Assembly (NCBI GenBank): GCA_016210745.1
Contig: JACQTO010000202.1
Coordinates: 1-38,800 of the forward strand
Length of the DNA stretch: 38,800 nucleotides
Source of the DNA: Betaproteobacteria bacterium
Lineage (GTDB): Bacteria > Pseudomonadota > Gammaproteobacteria > Burkholderiales > SG8-39
Reading direction: 5' to 3'
In this document: one piece after another, positions 1 through 7,712 of the stretch
How the letters are laid out: every line of letters starts with the position of its first letter
How positions within the stretch are numbered: position 1 is the stretch's first letter
Notes under the pieces: model-generated
Seen by the model: only the letters and a program-made list of their open reading frames with translations
Told to the model about the DNA's origin: nothing
Database searches by the model: none
Program-made: the position numbers and the translations under genes

Positions 1-71
1 GATGATAAGGCCATCCGTGCGCAATCGACGATCTCGTATGAAAATGCCAGGTCGTCCGTGCCGTTATCCGT

Positions 72-120
72 AACCGGGTTTTCAGCACGGATGTTTTCTA
101 TCCGTGCTGAAAACCCGGTT
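72..120. repeat. Perfect 21-bp inverted repeat, 7-nt loop
   Basis: Arms 72-92 and 100-120 are exact reverse complements around the loop GTTTTCT. A second small hairpin, GCGCGC-GAA-GCGCGC, follows at 122-136. The structure lies about 125 nt beyond the stop of the cofD-like gene. Neither strand has a T-run after the stem, so it is not a standard intrinsic terminator. A dispersed palindromic repeat or a factor-dependent transcript end is as likely. Confidence 0.6.
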
Positions 121-243
121 GGCGCGCGAAGCGCGCAAGGCCACGGTCGGCTGACTGACCGTCGATGTCATAGCAGGAAGAATATTTGTTGAATTGGTTC
201 TGTTCAATATCTTGCGCGCAAAAACCTACCCGGTGGTCTTTAA

Positions 244-1209
244 CTACGCTTCCTGCGCCGCCTTGCGCTCGCGAACGACTTGCGCAAAATCGAGCACGCC
301 CCGAGCGAGTGCTGCGCAGTCCTCGGGAGTGCGCATGACCGTCGGCGTTACCAGAACTTCGATGCCCGAAGCGCGGATGCCTTCGGCAAGCGCTTCATCC
401 TCGGTATCGATCACGAATCCGTCGATCTGACGGTAATATTCGATCGCCACTCCGCGCGCCGAAACCTCGCGCCCCATCTCGCGCATCATCTTCGCCGCGG
501 AACCTTTCAACGCTCTGCTGCCGACGATCGGCGACACGGCGACGACCGGCGCGTCACGCTTGCGCAATAATTCGCGCATGCCCTGCACCTCCAATATGGG
601 CCGTATGGCGTGATAGGGGTTGGACGGACAAATCACGACCGCCTCGAGGTCGGGAGAAAGCAGAGCATCGATCACTTCATCGGACAACTCGGCCCGATCC
701 GCCCCGGCGTAATGGAAGCTCTCCACGGCGGGCACGCACTGGAGTTGGAAAAAATATTCGTTGAAGGACATTTCCCCCTCCTCGGTGCGAACCAGCGTTC
801 GCACGGGGTCGTCGCTCATCGGCAGCACACGTGCCGCAATGCCCAGTTGGCGGCAGAAATCGAGCGTGATTTCGGTAAGCCTGCGTTCCGCGCCCAATCC
901 GTCGGCCCGCAGCACGGCCGCGGCGAGGCCCCGATCACCGAGCCTGAGCCAGTCGGGCCCGCCCAAGCGCTTGAACGTGTCAAAAAAGGAAAATGTCTCG
1001 CCCGCCGGCTCCCACCCGCGCGCCGGGTCGGCAAGTCCGGCCAGAGTGTAGAGCATAGTGTCGATGTCCGGCGACAATGCCAGACCCAGATGCTCGCAAT
1101 CGTCACCCGTGTTCACGATGACCGCGAGATCCTTGCCTCTCAGGCGGTACAGCCCATCGGCAAGCTTCGCCCCGCCCACCTGAGCACCCAGTGCGACGAC
1201 TGTCCCCAT
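244..1209 (-). CDS. cofD: CofD-family 2-phospho-L-lactate (or phosphoenolpyruvate) transferase
   Basis: This 321-residue protein belongs to the CofD/FbiA family, which joins the activated three-carbon phospho-acid to the riboflavin-like precursor FO during coenzyme F420 synthesis in the cytoplasm. Seen here: the N-terminal Rossmann-like segment ending VGGAKLADGL (residues 11-20), the NTGDD motif (33-37) followed by the SPDIDT stretch, and a length normal for the family. The start is placed at 1209 because GGGGA stands six bases before that ATG; an ATG at 1215 and a longer frame to 1284 are possible but lack spacing or similarity. The usual AGGVGG glycine motif reads GAQVGG. It is transcribed away from the methyltransferase gene. 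Other F420 genes would have to lie beyond position 1 or elsewhere. Family is certain; the exact donor substrate is not. Confidence 0.88.
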   Translation of the reverse strand: MGTVVALGAQVGGAKLADGLYRLRGKDLAVIVNTGDDCEHLGLALSPDIDTMLYTLAGLADPARGWEPAGETFSFFDTFKRLGGPDWLRLGDRGLAAAVLRADGLGAERRLTEITLDFCRQLGIAARVLPMSDDPVRTLVRTEEGEMSFNEYFFQLQCVPAVESFHYAGADRAELSDEVIDALLSPDLEAVVICPSNPYHAIRPILEVQGMRELLRKRDAPVVAVSPIVGSRALKGSAAKMMREMGREVSARGVAIEYYRQIDGFVIDTEDEALAEGIRASGIEVLVTPTVMRTPEDCAALARGVLDFAQVVRERKAAQEA

Positions 1210-1228
1210 GCCCATTCCCCGCGCGTTT

Positions 1229-1257
1229 ATTACGTGATTGTAATGCTTGTCCGTCAA
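1229..1257 (-). promoter_or_regulatory. Candidate promoter and operator of cofD in the divergent gap 1210-1525
   Basis: On the minus strand TTGACG (1257-1252) is followed after about 17-18 bases by CGTAAT/GTAATA, a plausible sigma-70 pair ending about 20 bases before the ATG. An inverted repeat ATTAC-N6-GTAAT (1229-1244) covers the -10 region and could bind a regulator. The rest of the 316-base gap up to the methyltransferase start holds no convincing gene; a small hairpin CGACAC/GTGTCG lies at 1391-1409. Read by eye only. Confidence 0.35.
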
Positions 1258-1525
1258 TTCATGCGCAGCAAGCCGCCAACGCACCTATGCGCCCCGGCGG
1301 CAGATCGCTGGCCGCTGCGCCCGCATTTCTTTGCCCGTGTGCTGGCATTTTTCGCCGCGCTGAGCAAGAATGCTGTTCGCGTGCGCTTCACGACACTCAA
1401 TGGGTGTCGATTCCGACCAGCTGGGCTACCGGCCAAGCCGTGGCCGCCGCAACAAAAGGACGGCAAGCAGGTAGTTACTCGGAGTCGGGTCGACTGGACT
1501 TGGCACCTGTGCGGGGGAAGAAGGC

Positions 1526-2149
1526 GTGAATCTTGAGGCCATCGAAAAGGTCTACCGGCGCTATGCGCCAAGCTATGATTTTTATTTTGGCGCAGTGCTG
1601 CAGCCGGGGCGCCGAAAGGTTATCGAGCGCATGAACTGCCGCCCCGGTGAACGCATCCTCGAGGTGGGCGTGGGTACCGGACTATCCTTGCCGCTTTACC
1701 CGCGAAATGTTCACGTCACCGGGATCGATGTTTCGCGCGAAATGCTCGCGCGTGCACACGACAGAGTTGCGGCCATGCACCTGGATAACGTGACGCTCCA
1801 GTGCATGGACGCCGAGAGTATGACCTTCCCCGATGACAGCTTCGACAAGGTCGTGGCCATGTATGTCGTTTCGGTGGTGCCCAGTCCCGGGCGCCTGGTG
1901 GCCGAAATGCGCCGCGTGTGCAAGCCCGGAGCCAGTCTTTATGTCGTGAACCACTTCCGGCAGTCGAATCCGGTGGTAAGCATGCTCGAGCGGATGATGG
2001 CGCCGTTTTCCGGGCTGGTCGGGTTTCATCCGGATTTTTCGCTGGAACATTTCGTCGAGCAGACTGGCTTCACCGCAGCGGAGAACATTCCTGTGAACCT
2101 GTTCGGTTACTGGACTCTGCTGCGATCGCGCAACGACAAGCGCGGTTAG
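1526..2149 (+). CDS. pmtA: Phosphatidylethanolamine N-methyltransferase (PmtA-like), SAM-dependent
   Basis: The 207-residue protein is a soluble class I methyltransferase. It resembles the Rhodobacter/rhizobial PmtA type, which methylates phosphatidylethanolamine stepwise towards phosphatidylcholine at the inner membrane surface. Seen here: an N-terminal VYRRYAPSYDFYFG segment typical of the PmtA/UbiE group, SAM motif I EVGVGTG (46-52), the acidic residue of motif II in GIDVS (D68), and the post-motif DAESMTFPDDSFD. The start is a GTG at 1526 preceded by a strong GGGGGAAGAAGG site; no ATG fits. It stands alone, divergent from cofD and followed by a MITE-like element. A UbiE-type quinone methyltransferase is the main alternative, but the PGRR and NHF segments favour PmtA. 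Confidence 0.75.
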   Translation: MNLEAIEKVYRRYAPSYDFYFGAVLQPGRRKVIERMNCRPGERILEVGVGTGLSLPLYPRNVHVTGIDVSREMLARAHDRVAAMHLDNVTLQCMDAESMTFPDDSFDKVVAMYVVSVVPSPGRLVAEMRRVCKPGASLYVVNHFRQSNPVVSMLERMMAPFSGLVGFHPDFSLEHFVEQTGFTAAENIPVNLFGYWTLLRSRNDKRG

Positions 2150-2192
2150 CGTCCTGCCCCGCAAATTCGCCTGATAGTTCGCGGAACATAAC

Positions 2193-2340
2193 CCTAGGGG
2201 AAGCGCTGATTAAGTGAGATCTTGTCATTCCCGCGAAAGCGGGAATCTAGGAAGTTCAGCCAGTTGCTGGATCCCCGCCCCCCGATAGAAGCATTCGAGG
2301 GCAAGCTTCGCGGGGATGACTTGATCAGTGTTTCCCTAGG
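2193..2340. mobile_element. MITE-like element, copy 1, with CCTAGG terminal inverted repeats
   Basis: The 148-bp element is bounded by CCTAGG at both ends. Its terminal inverted repeats match imperfectly: 2193-2215 begins CCTAGGGGAAGCGCTGAT, and the reverse complement of 2320-2340 begins CCTAGGGAAACACTGAT. Inside are the hairpin ATTCCCGCGAAAGCGGGAAT (2228-2247) and a second GC-rich palindrome half, GAGGGCAAGCTTCGCGG. It contains no coding frame. Its right CTAG contains the stop codon of the acetoacetyl-CoA synthetase gene. Related copies are at 20888-21014 and 26793-26864. It is probably mobilised by an enzyme encoded elsewhere. Confidence 0.65.
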
Positions 2341-4306
2341 TCCGCAACTCCGCCCGATTCCTGAAATACTCGAGCGCCTCGGGATTGGCCAGCGCCTCGA
2401 TGTTCCTGACCGGCTCGCCGTGCACGACGTTTCTGACTGCGATCTCGACGATCTTGTTCGAGCGGGTGCGCGGAATGTCGTCCACCTGGACGATTTTGGC
2501 GGGCACGTGCCGCGGGCTGGCGTTCTCCCGGATCTTCTGCCTGATTCTGTCCGCCAGCGCCTGGTCCAGCTTGATCCCGTCGCGCAGCCGCACGAAAAGC
2601 ACAACGCGCGTGTCGCCGATCGCCCCGGGGGGCCAGGTCTGCCCTATGACGAGGGACTCGAAGACTTCGTCTAGCTGCTCCACTTGCCGGTAGATCTCCG
2701 CAGTGCCGATGCGCACTCCGCCCGGGTTGAGCGTGGCGTCAGACCTTCCGTAGATGATGACTCCGTCATGCTCGGTGATCTCGCACCAATCGCCATGGGT
2801 CCAGACGCTGGGAAACTTCTCGAAATAGGCTGCGTGGAATTTCTCTCCGTCAGGATCGTTCCAGAATCCGATCGGCATCGAGGGGAACGGCCGCGTGCAA
2901 ACGAGCTCGCCCTTCTGGCCCCGGACCGGCCTGCCCTTCTCATCGAACACCTCGACCGCCATGGCGAGCGCCCGGCACTGCAGCTCGCCGGGCCAGACCG
3001 GGAGGATGGGGATGCCGTTGGCAAAACAGGCGATCAGGTCGGTCCCGCCCGACATCGACGACAGGCACACGTCTTTCTTCACGTTGCGATAGACGTATTC
3101 GAATCCCTCGGGTGCAAGCGGCGAGCCGGTCGAGGTTATGACCCGCAGCCGGGACAGATCATGGGTCGTGCGCGGAGACAAGCCGATCTTGTTGATGCTT
3201 TCGATGAACTTCGCCGAGGTGCCGAAGTGGGTTACACGTTCGGCCTGGGCAAGATCGAACAGAATGTTGGAGCCGCGCAGCGACGGCGAGCCGTCGTACA
3301 GGATCAGCGTCGCGCCCGAGGCAAGGCCAGACACCAGCCAGTTCCACATCATCCATCCGAGCGTCGTGAAGTAGAACAAACGGTCGCCGCGATGGATGTC
3401 GACGTGCAGCAGGTGCTCCTTGAGATGCTGCAGCAGCGTTCCGCCTGCCCCGTGGACGATGCACTTGGGCGCCCCCGTGGTGCCGGAGGAGTACAAAATA
3501 TAGAGCGGGTGGTTGAACGGCAGCTGCGCGAATCGGATATCTCCGGGTGCGAACCCCGCGACAAATTCGTTCCACAGCACGGCCTCGAAAACCGTTGAGG
3601 CATCGGGATGCTGCGACACGTAGGGCACGACCACCACCTTCTTTACGCTGGGCAGCTTCGCCGTGATTTCGCTCAACTTCTCCAGCGTATCGATCGTCTT
3701 GCCGTTGTAGTAGTAGCCGTCAGCAGCGAACAGCACCACCGGCTCGATCTGACCGAAGCGGTCGAGAACGCCCTGCACGCCGAAGTCGGGCGAGCACGTC
3801 GACCAGATGGCGCCGATGCTGCTCGAGGCGAGCATCGCGATGACGGCTTCCGGCACGTTGGGCAGATAACCGGCGATGCGGTCGCCTGCCTTCACGCCGA
3901 GGCTGCGCAAGGCCTGGACCATGCGGGACACCTCGTCATGGAGCTGAGCGTGGCTGATGCTGCGCCTGAGCTTGTCCTCGCCCCAGAATATGATCGCGGG
4001 CGAATTGTCGCGCCGGCGCAATAGGTTCTCGGCGAAATTGAGCTTCGCATCGGGAAACCATTTCGCCCCCGGCATGCGATCGCCGTGCACGAGCACCTTG
4101 GAACCCTGGTGGCTGGTGCGTATGCCGGCGAATCTCCACAGCGACGGCCAGAACTGCTCGGGATGCTCGACCGACCAGCGGTAGAACGCCGGCCAGGTGT
4201 TGAAGTCGAGCTTCCAATTGCGTATCGCCTGGCGCGCGAAGTGCGTTACGTTCGCCTCTTCGATCGTCTTTTGGCTGGGTTTCCAGAGCGGTTTTTCCTT
4301 GCCCAT
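2336..4306 (-). CDS. Acetoacetyl-CoA synthetase
   Basis: This 656-residue cytoplasmic enzyme of the ANL (AMP-forming) family activates acetoacetate, or a similar short oxo- or branched acid, to the CoA ester, feeding ketone-body or polyhydroxybutyrate carbon into central metabolism. Seen here: the ACS-type N-terminal cap (LWKPSQ, FYRWSVEHPEQFW), the phosphate-binding loop YSSGTTGAPK (272-281), and the C-terminal lysine region RTRSNKIVEIAV, which is the acetoacetyl-CoA rather than acetyl-CoA synthetase form (acetyl-CoA synthetases have SGK). The start at 4306 is set by GAGG seven bases upstream; the open frame runs further but without similarity. It begins eight bases after the thioesterase stop, so the two form an operon. 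The TAG stop lies in the end of the MITE-like element. Confidence 0.88.
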   Translation of the reverse strand: MGKEKPLWKPSQKTIEEANVTHFARQAIRNWKLDFNTWPAFYRWSVEHPEQFWPSLWRFAGIRTSHQGSKVLVHGDRMPGAKWFPDAKLNFAENLLRRRDNSPAIIFWGEDKLRRSISHAQLHDEVSRMVQALRSLGVKAGDRIAGYLPNVPEAVIAMLASSSIGAIWSTCSPDFGVQGVLDRFGQIEPVVLFAADGYYYNGKTIDTLEKLSEITAKLPSVKKVVVVPYVSQHPDASTVFEAVLWNEFVAGFAPGDIRFAQLPFNHPLYILYSSGTTGAPKCIVHGAGGTLLQHLKEHLLHVDIHRGDRLFYFTTLGWMMWNWLVSGLASGATLILYDGSPSLRGSNILFDLAQAERVTHFGTSAKFIESINKIGLSPRTTHDLSRLRVITSTGSPLAPEGFEYVYRNVKKDVCLSSMSGGTDLIACFANGIPILPVWPGELQCRALAMAVEVFDEKGRPVRGQKGELVCTRPFPSMPIGFWNDPDGEKFHAAYFEKFPSVWTHGDWCEITEHDGVIIYGRSDATLNPGGVRIGTAEIYRQVEQLDEVFESLVIGQTWPPGAIGDTRVVLFVRLRDGIKLDQALADRIRQKIRENASPRHVPAKIVQVDDIPRTRSNKIVEIAVRNVVHGEPVRNIEALANPEALEYFRNRAELRT

Positions 4307-4314
4307 GTTTGTCC

Positions 4315-4731
4315 TCAGTCTGCGGCGGAGTTCCTGATTTCGTTCGGCAGCGGCACCGATTTGCCCTTGGTGTAGTCGACCCATACGATTTTCGCGGTGC
4401 CCTCTGCATATACCACCTCGGGATCGTAGCTTGGGCGCATTTCGATGATGGTCGTGACGCTGCTTCGGCCGATCTCGCTGCAATAGGTCTTCACTTCGAC
4501 GTTGCCGGGATAGGCAAGCTGCTTGAAGAAGGTGCAGCTCGTGCTGATGAGCGAAGGCCCGACGCCGTTTACCGGTTCGAGCACGCCGAGGCTGTTGAAC
4601 CAGCCGATGCGCGCTTGTTCGATGTAGCGGAAAAAAATCGTGTTATTGACGTGGCCCACCGCGTCCATATCGCCCCAGCGGATCGGCACAATCTCGGTAT
4701 GCAGGAGCTTCTTGTGATGTGTCGACGTCAT
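4315..4731 (-). CDS. Hotdog-fold acyl-CoA thioesterase (4-hydroxybenzoyl-CoA thioesterase/YbgC type)
   Basis: The 138-residue protein is a single hotdog domain. The segment [13 protein letters not shown] (18-30) carries the catalytic aspartate and the GHVNN turn of the YbgC/4HBT group, followed by the helix FFRYIEQAR. Such enzymes hydrolyse acyl- or aroyl-CoA thioesters in the cytoplasm. The ATG at 4731 (MTSTHHKK) is preferred over an in-frame start nine codons upstream. The gene lies eight bases ahead of acetoacetyl-CoA synthetase, so a role balancing CoA esters in the same pathway is likely. The substrate cannot be read from the sequence. Confidence 0.85.
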   Translation of the reverse strand: MTSTHHKKLLHTEIVPIRWGDMDAVGHVNNTIFFRYIEQARIGWFNSLGVLEPVNGVGPSLISTSCTFFKQLAYPGNVEVKTYCSEIGRSSVTTIIEMRPSYDPEVVYAEGTAKIVWVDYTKGKSVPLPNEIRNSAAD

Positions 4732-4879
4732 GTGGGTTCGGCCGGTTGCAGGACGCACGCATTATAATTCGCGCTGGTCCGGCCCGGCAGCAGGCGGCGG
4801 CATGCCCGCGAAATCGAGCGCCCGCCGGACGGTGCTCGATACGCGTCAATGGAGCGCGCAAGCGCAAGAGGTGACTACG

Positions 4880-6520
4880 ATGCAGCGCGAAGCGATGCAA
4901 TACGACGTGGTGGTCGTCGGTGCAGGGCCGGCCGGTCTTGCCTGCGCGATCCGGCTGAAGCAGCTAGCCGCCGAACACGGCCGGGACCTGTCGGTATGCG
5001 TGATCGAAAAAGGCTCGGAAATCGGCGCCCATATTCTATCGGGAGCCGTCATGGAGCCGCGCGCCCTGAACGAGCTGATCCCCGACTGGAAATCGCGCGG
5101 TGCTCCGCTCAACACGCCGGCGGGCGACGATCGTTTCTTGTTCCTCACCGAGCGCAAGGCTTACCGGCTGCCCACTCCGCCGCAGATGAACAATCACGGC
5201 AACTACATCGTCAGCCTGGGAAACGTTTGCCGCTGGCTCGGTAAACAAGCCGAGGAACTCGGAGTGGAGATCTACCCGGGGTTTGCTGCGGCCGAAGTGC
5301 TCTACCACGAAGAGGGTCAATTGCGCGGCGTGGTGAAGGGCGTCGCCACGGGTGACATGGGCGTGGGCCGCGACGGGGCGAAGACTGACGCCTGGCAGCC
5401 GGGCATCGAACTGCACGCCAAGCAGACGGTGTTCGCCGAAGGGTGCCGCGGCTCCCTCACCAAAACGCTGATCGCGCGCTTCAAACTCCGCGACGGCATC
5501 GATCCTCAGTGCTACGGCATCGGCATCAAGGAGTTGTGGGAAGTCGATCCGGCAAAGCACCACCCCGGACAGGTCGTGCACACGACCGGGTGGCCGATGG
5601 ATTCCAGAACCTATGGGGGATCGTTTCTCTACCACATGGAGAACAACCAAATCGCGGTCGGGTTCGTTGTCGGCCTGGACTATGAGAATCCGTACCTGTC
5701 GCCGTTCGACGAGTTCCAGCGCTTCAAGCTGCACCCGGCGATCCGCCCCTATTTCGAGGGCGGGCGGCGCATCGCCTACGGCGCGCGCGCGCTTGCCGAG
5801 GGCGGCTTTCAATCCATTCCCAAACTGACTTTTCCGGGCGGAATGCTGGTCGGCGACACGGCGGGTTTTCTGAACGTGCCGAAGATCAAAGGCACGCACA
5901 CCGCGATGAAGTCGGGAATGGCTGCCGCCGAAGCGATATTCGAATCACTTGCCGACGAGTCGGTCCGCGAAGTCACGCATTACCCCGAACTGCTGCGGCA
6001 AAGCTGGGTGTGGGACGAATTGTTTCGGGTACGAAATGTACGGCCGTCGTTTCACTGGGGCTTCTGGGCCGGGCTGGTGTACTCGGCCATCGACACCTTC
6101 GTCTTTCTCGGCAAAGCGCCATGGACCTTGCACAACCACGCAGATCACGAAGCGCTTAAACGCGCCTCGGATTGCGCTCCGATCGACTATCCCAAGCCCG
6201 ACGGAAAGATCACCTTCGACCGCCTCTCCTCCGTCTTCCTGTCCAGCACGAACCACGAAGAAAATCAGCCCTGCCACCTCACGCTCAAAGACGCCAAGGT
6301 GCCGGTGGCCGTCAATCTGGCACTCTACGCCGGACCGGAGCAGCGTTTCTGTCCCGCGGGCGTGTACGAGTTCGTGAAGGACACCGACGGCAGTGACCGT
6401 CTGCAGATCAACGCCCAGAACTGCGTGCACTGCAAGACCTGCGACATCAAGGATCCGACGCAGAACATCAACTGGGTGGTACCCCAAGGCGGCGAGGGGC
6501 CGAACTATCCCAACATGTAG
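4880..6520 (+). CDS. Electron-transfer flavoprotein-ubiquinone oxidoreductase
   Basis: This 546-residue membrane-associated FAD and [4Fe-4S] enzyme passes electrons from reduced ETF, charged by acyl-CoA dehydrogenases, to ubiquinone. Seen here: the FAD dinucleotide loop GAGPAG (14-19), the family signature [15 protein letters not shown], and the C-terminal cluster cysteines C491, C515, C518 and C521 (C-X23-C-X2-C-X2-C), ending with the usual [14 protein letters not shown]. The start at 4880 follows AAGAGGTGA; an internal ATG at 4895 is possible. No etfAB genes are next to it. It matches the acyl-CoA dehydrogenase at 15.3-16.5 kb in function. The 3' end is partly duplicated just downstream. 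Confidence 0.95.
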   Translation: MQREAMQYDVVVVGAGPAGLACAIRLKQLAAEHGRDLSVCVIEKGSEIGAHILSGAVMEPRALNELIPDWKSRGAPLNTPAGDDRFLFLTERKAYRLPTPPQMNNHGNYIVSLGNVCRWLGKQAEELGVEIYPGFAAAEVLYHEEGQLRGVVKGVATGDMGVGRDGAKTDAWQPGIELHAKQTVFAEGCRGSLTKTLIARFKLRDGIDPQCYGIGIKELWEVDPAKHHPGQVVHTTGWPMDSRTYGGSFLYHMENNQIAVGFVVGLDYENPYLSPFDEFQRFKLHPAIRPYFEGGRRIAYGARALAEGGFQSIPKLTFPGGMLVGDTAGFLNVPKIKGTHTAMKSGMAAAEAIFESLADESVREVTHYPELLRQSWVWDELFRVRNVRPSFHWGFWAGLVYSAIDTFVFLGKAPWTLHNHADHEALKRASDCAPIDYPKPDGKITFDRLSSVFLSSTNHEENQPCHLTLKDAKVPVAVNLALYAGPEQRFCPAGVYEFVKDTDGSDRLQINAQNCVHCKTCDIKDPTQNINWVVPQGGEGPNYPNM

Positions 6521-6577
6521 GTCAACCCCTCGCCGCCGATCCTTCACGGCGAGGGACCGAAGTATCCCAATATGTAA
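6490..6577 (+). repeat. Degenerate tandem copy of the 3' end of the ETF-QO gene
   Basis: Bases 6490-6520, which code for the last residues GEGPNYPNM and the stop, recur at 6547-6577 with 27 of 31 bases identical. The second copy would read GEGPKYPNM and also ends in a stop. Between them 6526-6537 is the exact reverse complement of 6488-6499 (GGCGGCGAGGGG), so the transcript can fold into a 12-bp stem across the stop codon. Confidence 0.7.
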
Positions 6578-6646
6578 GCCGCGGCGCCGGAGCGTGCTGG
6601 CGGCGGTTTGCCGCCAGCGTGGCCGTCATCGGAAGCCGGATATTTC

Positions 6647-7507
6647 CTATTTGGCCTTCTTCTTGCGCTGCGTTGCCGCCCCGCGCTTCAGCTTGAACGG
6701 CTGAAACGTCGGCTTGTAGCTCTTTTCCTCGAGGAATTGCTTCAATCCCGTGTTGTACGAATCCTCGGCATCGCCGACCTTGATCGCCTGGCCCTTCGCC
6801 GCCAGGTAATCGTAGGACTGGTAGAAATCCATCGTCCGGCAATGCCGGACGGCCTGTTTGGTGGCCTTCAGCACAGCCGGGCTCTTACTCATCAGGCGTT
6901 TGGCAAGGTTGATTACGGCCGGCTTGAGCTTTTTCAGCGGCACCGAAGAATTCACCATGCCGATGCGGGCCGCCTCCTTGCCGTTGAAGGGCTCGCCCAA
7001 ACAGGCGTAGTAAAGCGCATGGCGCGGCAGGACCATGTCGGCCACTACCTTCGATACCAATGCCCCCGGCAGAATTCCCCAGTTGACTTCCGAAAGGGAG
7101 AAGGTGGCATTGTCGGCCGCGATGGCGAAATCGCATCCCAGCAGCTGCATGAAGGCGCCGCCGACGCAATAGCCGTGAACCATGGCGATCGTGGGCTTGC
7201 TGAAGTTGTAGAGCCGTTCCCAGCGCCAACGATTGGCAGCCGATGCCGCTTTGCTCCTTTCCAGCGGGTTCTTTTCCAGTTCTCTGAAGAATTTCTGCAG
7301 ATCCTGCCCGGCGCTGAAATTGCCGCCCGCCCCGGTGATCACTACGACCTTGACATTGGGGTCGAACTCGAGCCGCGGCAGCGCCTCGTCCATTTCGTAA
7401 TGCAGTGCGGGACTCATCGCGTTGCGCTTCTCGGGACGGTTGAGCGCCACAAAGGCTATGCCATCCTCGATGTCGATCTTTATGTTCTCGTACTTGTAAT
7501 CGGCCAT
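6647..7507 (-). CDS. Enoyl-CoA hydratase/isomerase resembling hydroxycinnamoyl-CoA hydratase-lyase
   Basis: This 286-residue crotonase-fold protein is close throughout to Pseudomonas feruloyl-CoA hydratase-lyase (HCHL). Shared blocks are DGIAFVALNRPEKRNAMSP, AGQDLQKFFRE, KPTIAMVHGYCVGGAF and LSEVNWGI. The catalytic glutamate is present (E140, HCHL E143). The two HCHL tyrosines that hold the substrate 4-hydroxyl (Y75 and Y239) are replaced by F73 and by an alanine in YLAAK. It therefore probably hydrates a related acyl-CoA rather than making vanillin. The start at 7507 follows AAGGAG; a longer frame lacks similarity. A lysine-rich tail KRGAATQRKKKAK ends the protein. It lies downstream of an ADP-forming acyl-CoA synthetase on the same strand, separated by 205 bases. 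Confidence 0.82.
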   Translation of the reverse strand: MADYKYENIKIDIEDGIAFVALNRPEKRNAMSPALHYEMDEALPRLEFDPNVKVVVITGAGGNFSAGQDLQKFFRELEKNPLERSKAASAANRWRWERLYNFSKPTIAMVHGYCVGGAFMQLLGCDFAIAADNATFSLSEVNWGILPGALVSKVVADMVLPRHALYYACLGEPFNGKEAARIGMVNSSVPLKKLKPAVINLAKRLMSKSPAVLKATKQAVRHCRTMDFYQSYDYLAAKGQAIKVGDAEDSYNTGLKQFLEEKSYKPTFQPFKLKRGAATQRKKKAK

Positions 7508-7578
7508 GTCTTCTATGCTCCTTGTTGTAATGAAAGGTCCATGATTCCCAAGAAGAGCGGCAAAAAACAGACGCTGTA

Positions 7579-7606
7579 GAGACACCGATCAATATCGGTC
7601 AGTCTC
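7579..7606 (-). promoter_or_regulatory. Candidate operator or leader hairpin upstream of the hydratase
   Basis: ACCGAT-CAAT-ATCGGT (7584-7599) is a perfect six-base inverted repeat. It is framed by a second one, GAGAC (7579-7583) and GTCTC (7602-7606). It lies about 77 bases before the ATG of the hydratase. ACCG...CGGT half-sites are typical of TetR-family regulators of acyl-CoA and aromatic-acid genes, but the regulator is not in this window. Confidence 0.35.
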
Positions 7607-7712
7607 ACTTCGTCCCATTTCCAGCGCTAGTCTCTCCCTCTCGCGCGGCGCGAAACAACGCCGCTTCCCCCATCGAACGAAGCGGCGCCTCCCGAGGCAT
7701 CCGGGATCACTG

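Noticed and set aside
610..1536. Long plus-strand open frame opposite cofD
   Set aside because: It is antisense to a well-matched gene, has no family resemblance and an arginine/histidine-rich composition typical of GC-rich shadow frames.
6647..7507. Naming the hydratase vanillin synthase/feruloyl-CoA hydratase-lyase
   Set aside because: The two tyrosines that recognise the 4-hydroxyl group are replaced, so only the family can be stated.
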